A DNA stretch of 64,000 nt, from contig JANWYH010000001.1 of the NCBI GenBank assembly GCA_025054715.1, positions 370,001 to 434,000 of the forward strand. Direction: 5' to 3'. The translations under genes and the position numbers were made by a program. The stretch is from Pyrinomonadaceae bacterium (GTDB lineage: Bacteria; Acidobacteriota; Blastocatellia; Pyrinomonadales; Pyrinomonadaceae). Below the pieces are notes generated by a model. It searched no databases and had not been told where the DNA came from. It saw nothing but the letters and a program-made list of their open reading frames with translations. Of the stretch, positions 17,508-26,476 are shown in pieces (within the stretch, counting starts at the first letter, position 1; every line of letters begins with the position of its first letter).

Positions 17508-18628
17508 GGCAAATGATCAACTAGAATTTCAATGTCATCTTCGTTGTTGAAAAAATGAGGTGAGATGCGTAACAAATTGTTTCTTGCAGAAATGATTATG
17601 TTTTTCTTCTCTAAAGATTTTGTGATTTCTTGGGCACTCGAGCCGTTTTTAGGGCATATTGCTACTATTTGCGACTTTTCGCCTTTTCGTCGGGAGCTAT
17701 AAACTTTGTAGCCTTTTTCCTTTGCTTTCTCACAGAGAAAATCGGTCAAGTTTTCGAGGTATTTTTCTATTCTTTTTACTCCGATTTCTTTTATGATTTT
17801 AAGGCTTTGTTCGAGTCCGTAGAAGAGGCTTGTGCAACCGGTTCCTGATTCTAAAACTAGCGTATTTTGCTTCCAAGATTGACTACGATCATTAAAATCC
17901 CAGGGTTCTTCGACACTTATCCAGCCTACTAAGGAAGGTTTTATCATCTGTCTTGCTCGATCGGAAAGATATAGAATGCCACACCCTTCGGGTGCGCATA
18001 GCCATTTATGAGAAGCTCCTGATGCAATATCTATCGAGATTTCAGTCAAGTTTAACTCTATCGCGCCGAAACCTTGAATTATGTCAACCGCAAAAAGAGC
18101 TTTAGTTTTTTTGATGACGTTGCTAATTTTTTCTAAATTGGCTCGAAAACCAGTGTCAAATTGAACTACACTTATCGAGGCGATCTTGGTTTTTTTGTCT
18201 ATCAAGCTTATAAATTCTTCTATGTCAACTCTTGCGTTTTTGTTATGAGATATTCTAAGTTCGACCCCAAAGCGCTCATGAATCATTCTCCATGGGTAAA
18301 AGTTAGAAGGAAATTCGCCGGCAAAAACAACGATATTGTCATCTTTAGACCAGTCAAGTCCGTTTGCTACAATGGAAAAACCGTCAGAGGTGTTTCTGGT
18401 AAATGCGATCTGATCTGGACGAGCGGAAAGCATCTCGGCGAGTAGTTTTCTAGCTCGCTCTTTAGTTTCTATCCACTTTGGATAATTGAGGACACCGTTT
18501 TCGGACACATCTTTAAGTTGCGACAAAACAGCTTCAACCGTAGTTATAGGTAATGGAGAGACAGCCGCACTATTTAGATAAACGTATTTTTCTAAAGCAG
18601 GAAAAAGCTTGCGTATCTTCTCTTCCAT
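17504..18628 (-). CDS. Class V aminotransferase (cysteine desulfurase/isopenicillin-N epimerase-like)
   Basis: A 374-residue PLP enzyme of fold-type I, class V. Visible are [16 protein letters not shown] near the N-terminus, the aspartate of [13 protein letters not shown] that contacts the pyridine nitrogen, and the PLP lysine in [20 protein letters not shown]. No flexible active-site cysteine loop of the SufS/IscS type is obvious, so it may be an epimerase, desulfurase-like or selenocysteine-lyase-like enzyme; substrate unresolved. It directly follows the thioesterase gene with no gap. Confidence 0.83.
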   Translation of the reverse strand: MEEKIRKLFPALEKYVYLNSAAVSPLPITTVEAVLSQLKDVSENGVLNYPKWIETKERARKLLAEMLSARPDQIAFTRNTSDGFSIVANGLDWSKDDNIVVFAGEFPSNFYPWRMIHERFGVELRISHNKNARVDIEEFISLIDKKTKIASISVVQFDTGFRANLEKISNVIKKTKALFAVDIIQGFGAIELNLTEISIDIASGASHKWLCAPEGCGILYLSDRARQMIKPSLVGWISVEEPWDFNDRSQSWKQNTLVLESGTGCTSLFYGLEQSLKIIKEIGVKRIEKYLENLTDFLCEKAKEKGYKVYSSRRKGEKSQIVAICPKNGSSAQEITKSLEKKNIIISARNNLLRISPHFFNNEDDIEILVDHLP

Positions 18629-19099
18629 TCACCAACGATGATAAGCTGGATGACCTGGTTTAACAATCACGAAAACTCCTCGGCAAGTCGCACAAACCTT
18701 TTCGTTTGCAATAAGCTCTGCCTCAACCGTGGCTCTATCATCTTCAGCTTCTACGACGCGAGCCTTTAGGTGAATTGTTGAATCCGAGGGAGTTGGTCGC
18801 AGTAGTTTTACCGAATAGCTTGCAGTAACAGTGCAATCAGGCTTTTCTTTACCAGCTTTTTTCATCAAGTAATATGCAGCAGTCCAGTTTGAATGACAGT
18901 CCAGAAGCGCTCCAATGATTCCACCGTTGAGCATTCCGGGAAAAGCTTGGTGATGCGGTTGAGCTGTCCATTCGGCAACAACTTCTCCATTTTCTGTTGG
19001 AAAACTACGAATCCTCAAGCCTTTTTCGTTTTTAACGCCACAGCCAAAGCAGATGCTTTCAGGAGCGTAGAGTTCTTGAAGAGATTTTTGGCTCATCAT
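18629..19099 (-). CDS. Hotdog-fold thioesterase, PaaI-type
   Basis: A 156-residue single hotdog domain. The helix-entry motif HQAFPGMLNGGIIGALLDCH contains the catalytic Asp/Asn-Gly-Gly region seen in PaaI-like acyl-CoA thioesterases. An N-terminal CFGCGVKNEKGL motif is common in this subgroup. It probably hydrolyses small acyl-CoA thioesters in the cytoplasm. It lies between a YtxH-like gene and the class V aminotransferase on the same strand; two adjacent ATGs (19099, 19096) are possible starts. Confidence 0.8.
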   Translation of the reverse strand: MMSQKSLQELYAPESICFGCGVKNEKGLRIRSFPTENGEVVAEWTAQPHHQAFPGMLNGGIIGALLDCHSNWTAAYYLMKKAGKEKPDCTVTASYSVKLLRPTPSDSTIHLKARVVEAEDDRATVEAELIANEKVCATCRGVFVIVKPGHPAYHRW

Positions 19100-19108
19100 T
19101 TTTCGATC

Positions 19109-19438
19109 TTATTTTCTTCCTCTTAAGATTAGTCCAAGCACCAGTCCAACTGCCGCTGAGATTAAAATGGCTTGGCCAGGTTTTTTTCTTGCAAACTCCT
19201 TAGCATCTTCAATAAGCTCGGCTGGGTCTTTGCTTGAAATCTCTTTGAATTTCTCATTAACTTGCTCGAGTTTTTCGTTAATGTATTCTTTAGCTTTCAT
19301 CGCACCTTCTTGAATTTTTTGTTGGTATTCTTCCCAATTCCATTCGCCTAAAAACTCGTCATCCTTTTTTTCAGAAGGATTGATTGGCACAATGCTTTGT
19401 TGTTGTCTTTTCTCAATACCTGATTCAAAGTCTGACAT
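19109..19438 (-). CDS. YtxH/DUF883-like small membrane-anchored protein
   Basis: A 109-residue protein with a highly charged helical N-terminal part (KAKEYINEKLEQVNEKFKEI) and one C-terminal membrane segment ending in a basic tail (LVLGLILRGRK). The ARKKPGQAILISAAVGLVLG region is the pattern of the ElaB/YqjD/DUF883 and YtxH groups, tail-anchored proteins sometimes linked to ribosomes or stress. An excellent GGAGGTC site precedes ATG 19438. Specific function unknown. Confidence 0.68.
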   Translation of the reverse strand: MSDFESGIEKRQQQSIVPINPSEKKDDEFLGEWNWEEYQQKIQEGAMKAKEYINEKLEQVNEKFKEISSKDPAELIEDAKEFARKKPGQAILISAAVGLVLGLILRGRK

Positions 19439-19491
19439 ACGAGACCTCCATCTAAATTCTAGAATTACATTTTAACACTTGTTCAAGGCAT

Positions 19492-20106
19492 CTAGAAATC
19501 TTGGCTTGGAAGCACGAGGTCTTGTTCAAGACGCAATTTCAAAATTTCTCCGGATTTAATAAGGACATCCTCACCCTTTTGGACTAAGGCTACGCTTGCT
19601 CCTGCGACTGCTCCTATACCTGATGCTATCAATGCGTATTTGCCTTGTCCAAGCAAGCCACCAGTTACTGCACCTATAGACGCTCCTATAGTAGAAAATA
19701 AAATGGTTCGCGTAGGATCAGATTTTGACTCTGGAAAGTCAACTATTCTAGCTTTTAATTGACGCCGATAGCCATTGGGTAGCTTGAGTGTTTCAATTTC
19801 AACATTGAGTTGTCCATTTTTATTTCCTAAGGAAGCTCTTTTTACTTTTGTAATTCTACCTTCGATCACTGCTCCTTCAGGCAAGACTTCTATCTGATTA
19901 AATAAAATAGGCTGTGAGACCGTAAGCGTGAACGTGTCATTTACAGAAGAGAATTCTGAGCCGATGCCGTTATCCATCCTAGCTTGAATTACAGTTCCAG
20001 CAGGGAGAGTATAGGGGTTTTCTGGTGTTTGGGATTTCAAGAGAGAGAAAAGAATTACTATTGCAAGAAAGACTTTCTTTAGCTTAAGGAGCAAGGTTTT
20101 TTGCAT
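19492..20106 (-). CDS. Exported glycine-zipper protein (paralogue of 7947-8648)
   Basis: A 204-residue protein from ATG 20106 with a hydrophobic N-terminal segment (about residues 8-22). It shares with the 7947-8648 protein the YTLPAGTVIQARMDNGIGSE opening, the LPEGAVIEGRITKVKRAS stretch and a C-terminal glycine-rich zipper (GASIGAVTGGLLGQGKYALI). A longer frame reaching 20175 would read into the tRNA-Leu gene and is rejected. Function unknown; probably periplasmic or outer-membrane associated. Confidence 0.7.
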   Translation of the reverse strand: MQKTLLLKLKKVFLAIVILFSLLKSQTPENPYTLPAGTVIQARMDNGIGSEFSSVNDTFTLTVSQPILFNQIEVLPEGAVIEGRITKVKRASLGNKNGQLNVEIETLKLPNGYRRQLKARIVDFPESKSDPTRTILFSTIGASIGAVTGGLLGQGKYALIASGIGAVAGASVALVQKGEDVLIKSGEILKLRLEQDLVLPSQDF

Positions 20107-20130
20107 TCTTATCCCATGATTTTTTATAGT

Positions 20131-20218
20131 TGGTGCTGAGGGCGGGACTCGAACCCGCACGGAGCATAGCTCCACAGGATTTTAAGTCCTGTGCGTCTAC
20201 CTGTTCCGCCACCCCAGC
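20131..20218 (-). tRNA. tRNA-Leu (anticodon UAA)
   Basis: Read on the minus strand: a 7-bp acceptor stem (GCTGGGG with CCTCAGC, one G-U pair), D-arm, anticodon stem CAGGA/TCCTG with loop CTTAAAA giving anticodon TAA, a long class II variable arm (GGAGCTATGCTCC), T-arm GCGGGTTCGAGTCCCGC and an encoded 3' CCA. Length 88 with CCA. The long variable arm confirms leucine. Confidence 0.96.
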
Positions 20219-20332
20219 GCTTCTAGCTAGAAAAATTTGATTTTCAAATTGAATAGTGCTTCAATTGTATTAGATTATCACAAGGAGCAAGAGATAACAA
20301 AACTATGTATTAGAGCTTTTTAGGAGTTTGAA

Positions 20333-20809
20333 ATGGAATACGTTTGGATTATTTGGGTAATAATTGGGATTATTCTAATGCTGGCTGAGATTTTTACTTT
20401 TGGCTTCGTGCTTTTTTGGTTCGGAATAGGAGCTTTGCTTGCAGGGCTAGTTAGTTATTTTGGCTTCGGTTATATTGCACAATTTGCGGTCTTTCTCATA
20501 GTGTCGGCTGCTTTAACGATTTTTTCGCGGCATATTTTTTCTGGATTTTTATTGAGTAAAGAAAGTAAACAGCTGAGGATTGGAGTAGAAGGAAAAGTTG
20601 GTGTGGTGACGGAATCGAGCAAAGGAGCCTTGAACGAGGGCGCTGTTAAAGTTTATGGCTCTGTGTGGACTGCATTTCCTGAAGAAGGAGAAGAGCCACT
20701 TAAAGAAGGAGAAAAGGTTGTGGTTACTAGAGTGGAAGGTGCCTCTATTTACGTGAAAAAGTTAGAAAGCAAAAATTTGGGCCTACCTGATTGGAGAAAG
20801 GAAAACTAG
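20333..20809 (+). CDS. NfeD family membrane protein (short form)
   Basis: A 158-residue protein with two to three N-terminal membrane segments (about residues 4-70, including WIIWVIIGIILMLAEIFTF and the FWFGIGALLAGLVSYFG hairpin) followed by a small soluble OB-fold domain (GVEGKVGVVTESSKGALNEG). This is the short NfeD form, usually paired with a stomatin-like protein; none is adjacent here. It has a TAGGAG site eight bases before ATG 20333 and its stop lies one base from that of the opposing enoyl-CoA hydratase. Confidence 0.85.
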   Translation: MEYVWIIWVIIGIILMLAEIFTFGFVLFWFGIGALLAGLVSYFGFGYIAQFAVFLIVSAALTIFSRHIFSGFLLSKESKQLRIGVEGKVGVVTESSKGALNEGAVKVYGSVWTAFPEEGEEPLKEGEKVVVTRVEGASIYVKKLESKNLGLPDWRKEN

Positions 20810-20810
20810 T

Positions 20811-21563
20811 TTACTTGGAAAGAAACTTTTGAATTCCTTTTCGGCAATCTTCTGTGAATCTTGCGATTGTGTTTACTTCAGCTCCAATCTGCATAGAAGC
20901 CTCAAAACTTAATCCGTCAATTTGATAAAGAAGTTTCTTTGTAAGAGAAACTGCCGATTGGGAAATGTTTTTGTAAATCGAGACGTAACGAGTAACCTCC
21001 TCATCAAATTTTTCGTCGTCAAATACTTCGTTTACGAGTCCTATTTGCTTTGCTTCTTCAGCGGAAAATTCAAATCCTTGAGTAATCAGTTCAAAGGCTT
21101 TTTTCTCCGAAAGATTTCTTCTTAAGATGGTAGTAACCATCGCGGGAACGAAACCTATTTTAACTTCGGGATACCCGAAACGGGCTGATCTAGCTGCAAG
21201 AACAATGTCGCAAGCAGTTGCAAGACCACAGCCACCAGCAAGAGCTCTCCCTCGCACAGCCGCAATAATTGGCAATTTTAGGCGCCTCATCAGGAGAAAA
21301 AGTTCCATAAGGTTTTCTGCATCTGCTAGATTTTCAATAACATCGCTTTCAGAAATTTTCTGAAGGGATGATAAGTCGGCACCTGAACAGAAATCTTTAC
21401 CAGCACCTGAAAGCACGACAGCTTTCGCACCGTCAGTTTCAGCTTTTATTAAAGATGCTTTTAGTTGTTCGATTATCTTTTCATTCAAAGCATTTCTTTT
21501 TTCAGGTTTATTTAGTGTTATTCTTGCTATATCGCTTTCGATTTTGTAAATTACTTCAGACAT
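20811..21563 (-). CDS. Enoyl-CoA hydratase/isomerase family protein
   Basis: A 250-residue crotonase-fold protein. The oxyanion-hole regions are visible as SGAGKDFCSGADLSSL and ALAGGCGLATACDIVLAA, with FGYPEVKIGFVPA after them. The glutamate equivalent in the FGYPEVKIG motif is present; the second hydratase glutamate is not clear, so hydratase versus isomerase or methylglutaconyl-CoA hydratase is open. It is followed two bases upstream by the AtuA-like gene, suggesting a role in acyl-CoA or isoprenoid/leucine breakdown (inference). Confidence 0.85.
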   Translation of the reverse strand: MSEVIYKIESDIARITLNKPEKRNALNEKIIEQLKASLIKAETDGAKAVVLSGAGKDFCSGADLSSLQKISESDVIENLADAENLMELFLLMRRLKLPIIAAVRGRALAGGCGLATACDIVLAARSARFGYPEVKIGFVPAMVTTILRRNLSEKKAFELITQGFEFSAEEAKQIGLVNEVFDDEKFDEEVTRYVSIYKNISQSAVSLTKKLLYQIDGLSFEASMQIGAEVNTIARFTEDCRKGIQKFLSK

Positions 21564-21565
21564 GG

Positions 21566-21910
21566 TTAAACCAATCCTAGCGACTTAGCTTCTTGTTCTG
21601 AAATTTCTATCTGCATTCTCAAAAGTGCAGTTGAAAAAGTTTTACCTTGAGCGTCGGTCATAAGACTTAAAGTTCCTCCACCGCCTAAAGCTTTGTGCAG
21701 AAGAAAGTTCAAAGCTTTCAAATTTGGAAGTTCGTATCTTTCTACCTGGCCTTTAACCATTTCACCAAAGTGAGTCTTGACTCTTTCTGCAGTCACTTCT
21801 CTAGTTAGTATAGGAAAAAACTCATCCTTAAGCGCTATTAGGCCTATGTTGACCGTATCGCCTTTATCTCCGCTTCTTGCGTGTGCAAGTTTAAGAAGAC
21901 TTACCTTCAT
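21566..21910 (-). CDS. AtuA C-terminal-like small domain protein
   Basis: A 114-residue protein from ATG 21910. It contains LAHARSGDKGDTVNIGLIAL, the signature of the AtuA/'acyclic terpene utilisation' C-terminal ferredoxin-fold domain found as a stand-alone protein beside enoyl-CoA hydratases. In this family it is linked to terpenoid/leucine-type acyl-CoA degradation. An upstream TTG (21928) overlapping the Nudix stop would add six residues. Biochemical role unknown. Confidence 0.72.
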   Translation of the reverse strand: MKVSLLKLAHARSGDKGDTVNIGLIALKDEFFPILTREVTAERVKTHFGEMVKGQVERYELPNLKALNFLLHKALGGGGTLSLMTDAQGKTFSTALLRMQIEISEQEAKSLGLV

Positions 21911-21924
21911 AAAGCGAAATTTTA

Positions 21925-22491
21925 TCAAACTTTCTGATGAATGGCATCTTTGCTAGCAAAGTCGCTAGTAATGAAGAAGTAGATAGCAGCAATGACTAAA
22001 GAGTGGGTAATTTTTCCTTCTTGAATTAACTTAAGAACTTTCTCGAAAGGAATTAGCTTTGTTTTTACGTATTCGTTTTCATCAAATCTAGGATTTTCGG
22101 TTTTTCGGGCATTTACAGCTAGAAAGTGGTAGATCTTATTGTTTTGAATAGCGGGATTAGGATTTGATACTCCAAGTAAAAACCATTTTTCTGCTGAAAA
22201 ACCTGTTTCTTCAAGCAGTTCCCGACGAGCAGCTTGCTCTGGCTGTTCGCCTTGGTCAATCAAGCCACCTGGTAGCTCTAAAATGACCTCTTCTAGGCCA
22301 TAGCGGAATTGTTCTATCAAAACTAGATTGTTATTCTCGGTTAGGGCTATCACATTAACCCAGTCGGGATTTTCCACTACGTAAACTTCAATTTGCTTAT
22401 CGTCGCTCTTTACCACTCTCTCAAAAACTTTGAAAACCTTACAGTCGGCGACTTGTTTAGAAAAAATTCGTTTCCAGACTTTAGGTTGCAT
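21925..22491 (-). CDS. Nudix hydrolase, ADP-ribose pyrophosphatase-like
   Basis: About 188 residues from ATG 22491. The Nudix box GGLIDQGEQPEQAARRELLEETGF fits Gx5Ex7REUxEExGU exactly, shown here by its G, E, REL and EE residues. The domain before it (WVNVIALTENNNLVLIEQFR) is typical of ADP-ribose/nucleoside-diphosphate-sugar pyrophosphatases. A longer frame to ATG 22566 begins inside a terminator hairpin and is unlikely. It probably cleans up ADP-ribose or a nucleotide sugar; substrate is inference. Confidence 0.82.
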   Translation of the reverse strand: MQPKVWKRIFSKQVADCKVFKVFERVVKSDDKQIEVYVVENPDWVNVIALTENNNLVLIEQFRYGLEEVILELPGGLIDQGEQPEQAARRELLEETGFSAEKWFLLGVSNPNPAIQNNKIYHFLAVNARKTENPRFDENEYVKTKLIPFEKVLKLIQEGKITHSLVIAAIYFFITSDFASKDAIHQKV

Positions 22492-22547
22492 AGAAACATT
22501 TTGAAAAGCTTTTGCGTCTTTCCAAAACGTAGAAGATAAGTTTGCTG

Positions 22548-22576
22548 GTAAAAAATACGGGCTCATCTGAGCCCGT
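22548..22576 (-). terminator. Intrinsic terminator after SdrD-like gene
   Basis: On the minus strand TACGGGCTCA pairs with TGAGCCCGTA (22555-22564 and 22567-22576 on the plus strand, two-base loop), followed by ATTTTTT at 22554-22548. A classic Rho-independent terminator, lying between the SdrD-like gene and the Nudix start. Confidence 0.85.
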
Positions 22577-22703
22577 ACTACTTAATTTAATTGCGAGCTG
22601 TTTCCGAGTATTTACACCCGAAACAAGTCTCTACCGACGTATTATGCCGAAGCTAAATGCCACACTAACTCAGCACAACTACTTTTTCAACATCACAAAA
22701 AAT

Positions 22704-25334
22704 CTACAAATTTCTCGTATGCCTACTATTGTGCCTACTATTTTTTCGGATTGAGTAAAAGCCTTCTTCTTTACTAGTGAATGGATCCTCAGCTATGAAG
22801 TTTATATTCATCATTTCATGTGTGAGGTTGATCACTCTATTTGGCTGAGCGAAGCTATGTCTTTTAGATGAAACGCTAACTGTGATGACTTGCCCTACCT
22901 CAACTTCTGGAAAAACATAATAACCGAAGAAGTTTGTTCGAGTCATTCTTATGTTTCCATTTTGCTCTATCAGTGAGACGAAAACATTCCCGATACCTCT
23001 TCCTCGTGAATCAAGCACACGCCCACCAACATTAACCGAGTCAGCTGTCGGATTGAGCCTGAAACCAGTGTCAAAAGTATGGTTATTATGTCCGTAGTCT
23101 CCTGTTGTGAAAGTGATCACAGGCCAAGTGCCTGCAGGAGAGCCCGCTGGGTTAGTTACATAGGTGGCATTTGAGTCTATTGAGCTGTTTCCTCCTGCGT
23201 TTGATTGTGTCAGAATGAAGTTGTGAAGAGGACCGCCTGAAGCGTAGTTTGCAGGATTGTCAAAGCGGATTTGATATTGGGTATTGGGTTGTAGATTTAG
23301 TCCGTAGATGGCGTTAGGAGTGTTCGTGCCGGGAGCAGATGAAAAATAAAATTCGCCATTTGAGTCAGTGACAGCAGTAGCGATTAAATTTCCTGCGGAA
23401 TCGTAAAGTCTAACAGTTACGCCGGCAATGGGGGGCTCTGTTGGTTGCTGAATTCCATCACCGTTGTCGCGCCAGACTCTATTTCCAATCTCGATAGGAG
23501 CTGGAGCGCACATGGCAACTACGTCGCCTAAACCGTTGACTTTACCGAAATCAGGTGTTCCGCCGCCATTATAAATTCGATATGCTCTGTCGCTTGCTCC
23601 CGTTGAGTTGTTGAACCATCTTAACCCACCATCGAAAGTTCCACCAGGAAATATGTTAGAATCTATTGGATCTAGAAGAGTATTGAGCAGGTGACGCCTT
23701 CCTGGAATTTGTAAAAACGTTCCCCAAGAAACTTCATCATGGTAGAGAACGAAATCGTCTTGGTAATAAAATTCTCCTCCACCAGGTCCTTGATTAGTGC
23801 CCTGAGGAGCGTTTCCAGTTCCACCGCACCTTCCGTTGCTTTCTAAGGTCCATGCACCAAAGCTTCCGCAAGCTCTTAGCGTGTCACCAGCGGTTCTTTT
23901 GGCGTTTGGACCCTCGTCCATTGCTTGATCTCCTGCTCTATCACGAAGTCCTATTATTAGATTATCGTCTTGAAATTCTATGTCTGTGAACATAGGTTGT
24001 GGATAGGCGAAGTCGCTACTGATGGTTGTTCGCCACGGACGCCACGCAGCTGGCCAGCCTGGGTCAGCATTTCTTCTAGGGTAGTTTAACCGAAACTGGA
24101 ACGTGGGCGCACTAGAGATCGTTAACGAAATAGGGTTGACTTGAAAAATGTATGCAAATAAATCTGAAGCGTTCTGAGAGGTTTCTGCCGAGCATACATA
24201 GCCGACGTATAAGTTTCCTCTATAGAATCTAAGAGCGAATGGGCGTTCGTCATTATTGTTACAGTTTGAAGAAGTTCCTCCAGGCGTTGGTAAAGTAACC
24301 GAGGTAAGATCGACACTTCCTTGATTTGTTCCGGACACGGCGTCAAGTCTATAAAGCCTGCGATTTTCAAGATTTACTACGAAAAGAGATGCTTCGTCGT
24401 CCGAAAGAGCTATACCACCTAAACTTGTTTTTCCGACGGCATCCCAGCCGAGGTCTAGGTTATCATCTCCATAGTTGTTTACGTCGTGTCTATTAAGGGT
24501 TGCATTTGGAACGGTAAAGACGTTGGTTACAGTATTGTTGGATGGATTTATTACATATATTGCTCCTGGATCGTCGGCATTGTTCAACACTCCATCAGCA
24601 CCAGGGCCAAATCCTGCATGCCTTTTAAAATAAGAGGCAACATATAAGCGATTTCGACGTTTTGAGTAAGCCATTGATAGAACTGTTCCTATCTGTTGAA
24701 AACGAACGGTTAAGCTACGAGTTGTGGGGTTGTCGTAATTCGAGATGTTGGTATCAGTGTAAATTGTCCCGGCGTTGTAAGGAAAGTCTATCAGCAAACT
24801 AGAATTTCGATATGCTCCATTTGATGCACCTTCTAGTAGTCTGGGAGTTACTAGAGTCGGTAAGTCCTGACAATAATCCTCTGGTCTTACTAAAGCGAGA
24901 TTTACGTTTGATGTGTTGCCATCTGGCACAAATTGGACGGTTGAGCCTGCATTAGAAGAGCTTCCACCGCCTACGGAACTTCTACTTCTTGGTCCGGGCT
25001 GGTAACCGATAGGTATTGCTTTAAATTCTACTCTATAGGGACCTACGCCAGTGGCTGAAATAGAATAAGTTCCATCAGAGGCTGTAATGGCGGAGCCTCG
25101 AAGAGTTCCACTAGAATCATAAACCTCTACGGTTACTCCTCCAACACCTCTGTCGATCGAGGTTAAACCGATCGAAGTATCGTATAACCCGTTGGAATTG
25201 TAATCTAAAAATACTCTTCCTGATATATTGCCAGCGGCAATGACTGTGTCTTTGCTTAGCAAAGAAAATACTATCGCTAGGCTAATCAACGCTACCAATG
25301 CAAATGTGCTAAAAACAATCTTCCTACTATTCAT
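22704..25334 (-). CDS. Large secreted SdrD B-like domain surface protein
   Basis: An 876-residue exported protein (signal peptide residues about 1-33). The mature protein begins with an SdrD B-like domain (ISGRVFLDYNSNGLYD) and has a second at about residue 640 (IGNRVWRDNGDGIQQPTEPP, with IAGVTVRLYDSAGN following). The middle about 450 residues hold a lactonase-like, WD-type region (RNRLYVASYFKRHAGFGPGA, IALSDDEASLFVVNLENRRL). The C-terminus holds a carboxypeptidase-regulatory-like beta domain (GRGIGNVFVSLIEQNGN). The composition and NG-rich loops are those of calcium-binding adhesive proteins. Expressed from a strong promoter at 25411-25438 and terminated at 22548. Confidence 0.8.
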   Translation of the reverse strand: MNSRKIVFSTFALVALISLAIVFSLLSKDTVIAAGNISGRVFLDYNSNGLYDTSIGLTSIDRGVGGVTVEVYDSSGTLRGSAITASDGTYSISATGVGPYRVEFKAIPIGYQPGPRSRSSVGGGSSSNAGSTVQFVPDGNTSNVNLALVRPEDYCQDLPTLVTPRLLEGASNGAYRNSSLLIDFPYNAGTIYTDTNISNYDNPTTRSLTVRFQQIGTVLSMAYSKRRNRLYVASYFKRHAGFGPGADGVLNNADDPGAIYVINPSNNTVTNVFTVPNATLNRHDVNNYGDDNLDLGWDAVGKTSLGGIALSDDEASLFVVNLENRRLYRLDAVSGTNQGSVDLTSVTLPTPGGTSSNCNNNDERPFALRFYRGNLYVGYVCSAETSQNASDLFAYIFQVNPISLTISSAPTFQFRLNYPRRNADPGWPAAWRPWRTTISSDFAYPQPMFTDIEFQDDNLIIGLRDRAGDQAMDEGPNAKRTAGDTLRACGSFGAWTLESNGRCGGTGNAPQGTNQGPGGGEFYYQDDFVLYHDEVSWGTFLQIPGRRHLLNTLLDPIDSNIFPGGTFDGGLRWFNNSTGASDRAYRIYNGGGTPDFGKVNGLGDVVAMCAPAPIEIGNRVWRDNGDGIQQPTEPPIAGVTVRLYDSAGNLIATAVTDSNGEFYFSSAPGTNTPNAIYGLNLQPNTQYQIRFDNPANYASGGPLHNFILTQSNAGGNSSIDSNATYVTNPAGSPAGTWPVITFTTGDYGHNNHTFDTGFRLNPTADSVNVGGRVLDSRGRGIGNVFVSLIEQNGNIRMTRTNFFGYYVFPEVEVGQVITVSVSSKRHSFAQPNRVINLTHEMMNINFIAEDPFTSKEEGFYSIRKNSRHNSRHTRNL

Positions 25335-25410
25335 TTTCTTTGTTCTCCTTTTTTTAGCTTTATTTTGGGAAGGGCTAAGTCGCCGTTATGACTTTATAAC
25401 TATATGATAC

Positions 25411-25438
25411 TTTATAAAAAATGTTTTAACTTTGTCAA
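25411..25438 (-). promoter_or_regulatory. Strong sigma70-type promoter for SdrD-like gene
   Basis: On the minus strand: perfect -35 TTGACA (plus-strand TGTCAA at 25433-25438), 16-base spacer and -10 TATAAA (plus-strand TTTATA at 25411-25416). The predicted start lies about 70 bases before ATG 25334, with AAAGGAG in the leader. Confidence 0.65.
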
Positions 25439-25546
25439 CATGTTTTTTCAAAATACGGAGAGGCTTAGAAACTGAAAGGTTCTTTCTCAAAGTAATTTAT
25501 TTTTGGTAGAATTTTGGGAGAAGATTTTTTCTTAGGAGTCCAGATT

Positions 25547-26476
25547 ATGAAGTGTTTAAGATGCGGAGCAGAGGTTTTGCCGAATGCGAAGTTTTGCGGA
25601 ACTTGTGGCTATCTTGTGCAGGCAATGCCGCAAAATCCGGGTTATGGGACTGTAGGTGCGGAAGCGTTTCGGGGAACTGGTCATGGTCAAAGTCAGACTC
25701 AACCTTCGGGTAGTTACGCAGAGCAATCAGGACAAAGTTTTCGTTTAGATGAGGATGGTCGTGGAAGAGGAAGAGGTTATACTTGGGAGGTTCATCACCC
25801 TGGCGCATTTGCTCTTGCTGTTGTGAGGCTAGAACCCGAGCAATCAATACTTGCTGAAGCTGGTGCGATGGTTTCAATGTCTGCAAATGTGGAGCTTCAA
25901 TCGCAGATGAAGGGTGGTATTTTCGGAGCCTTGAAACGAGTTGTGGGAGGCGAGTCAGCTTTTGTTTCGACGTTTACGGCTAAAGGTGGTTATGGTGAGG
26001 TTACTCTTGCTCCCGGTGCACCCGGCGACGTAGTAGGAATTGAGATGCAAAATCAGAGGTTCCTTGTCCAATCAAGCTCATATTTAGCCGGAGACGTCAG
26101 TCTTCAAGTAGAAACTAAATTTGGCGGAGTTAAGAGCTTTTTAGGAGGCGAGGGTTTGTTTGTTCTTGAAGTTACTGGCACGGGGCTTCTTCTAGTATCC
26201 TCTTTCGGAGCTATTCATCGCAAAACGTTGCGTCCTGGAGAAAGATACTTAGTTGACACAGGACATCTAGTGGCTTGGGAAGCTCATATCCCTTATGAAC
26301 TTCGTAAGGCTGCAAAAGGCTTTTTCCGTAGCTTTCTAAGCGGAGAAGGTCTGGTAGCGGAATTTACCGGACCTGGTGAGATACTGATTCAAACAAGAAA
26401 TCTTGCTGCTTTTGCAGGACTTTTAAAACCTTTCTTCCCTAATCAAAGTGGTGGAGGAATCAATATAGACCTTTGA
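25547..26476 (+). CDS. AIM24/TIGR00266-family protein with N-terminal zinc ribbon
   Basis: A 309-residue protein from ATG 25547, chosen because of the AGGAGTC site and because it places the zinc ribbon (CLRCGAEVLPNAKFCGTCGY, two CxxC pairs) at the N-terminus. A Gly/Gln/Ser linker leads into a beta-rich AIM24 domain (FALAVVRLEPEQSILAEAGA, LAPGAPGDVVGIEMQNQRF, FVLEVTGTGLLLVSSFGAIH). AIM24 proteins are of unknown function. Its TGA overlaps the start of the enzyme I gene as TGATG, so the two are coupled. Confidence 0.82.
   Translation: MKCLRCGAEVLPNAKFCGTCGYLVQAMPQNPGYGTVGAEAFRGTGHGQSQTQPSGSYAEQSGQSFRLDEDGRGRGRGYTWEVHHPGAFALAVVRLEPEQSILAEAGAMVSMSANVELQSQMKGGIFGALKRVVGGESAFVSTFTAKGGYGEVTLAPGAPGDVVGIEMQNQRFLVQSSSYLAGDVSLQVETKFGGVKSFLGGEGLFVLEVTGTGLLLVSSFGAIHRKTLRPGERYLVDTGHLVAWEAHIPYELRKAAKGFFRSFLSGEGLVAEFTGPGEILIQTRNLAAFAGLLKPFFPNQSGGGINIDL

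Noticed and set aside
20107-20175. N-terminal extension of the glycine-zipper gene (start at 20175)
   Set aside because: It would be coded by the tRNA-Leu gene on the same strand; ATG 20106 gives a normal signal peptide.
22492-22566. Longer start for the Nudix hydrolase (ATG 22566)
   Set aside because: This ATG lies in the loop of an intrinsic terminator read on the same strand, with no ribosome site; the family starts near ATG 22491.
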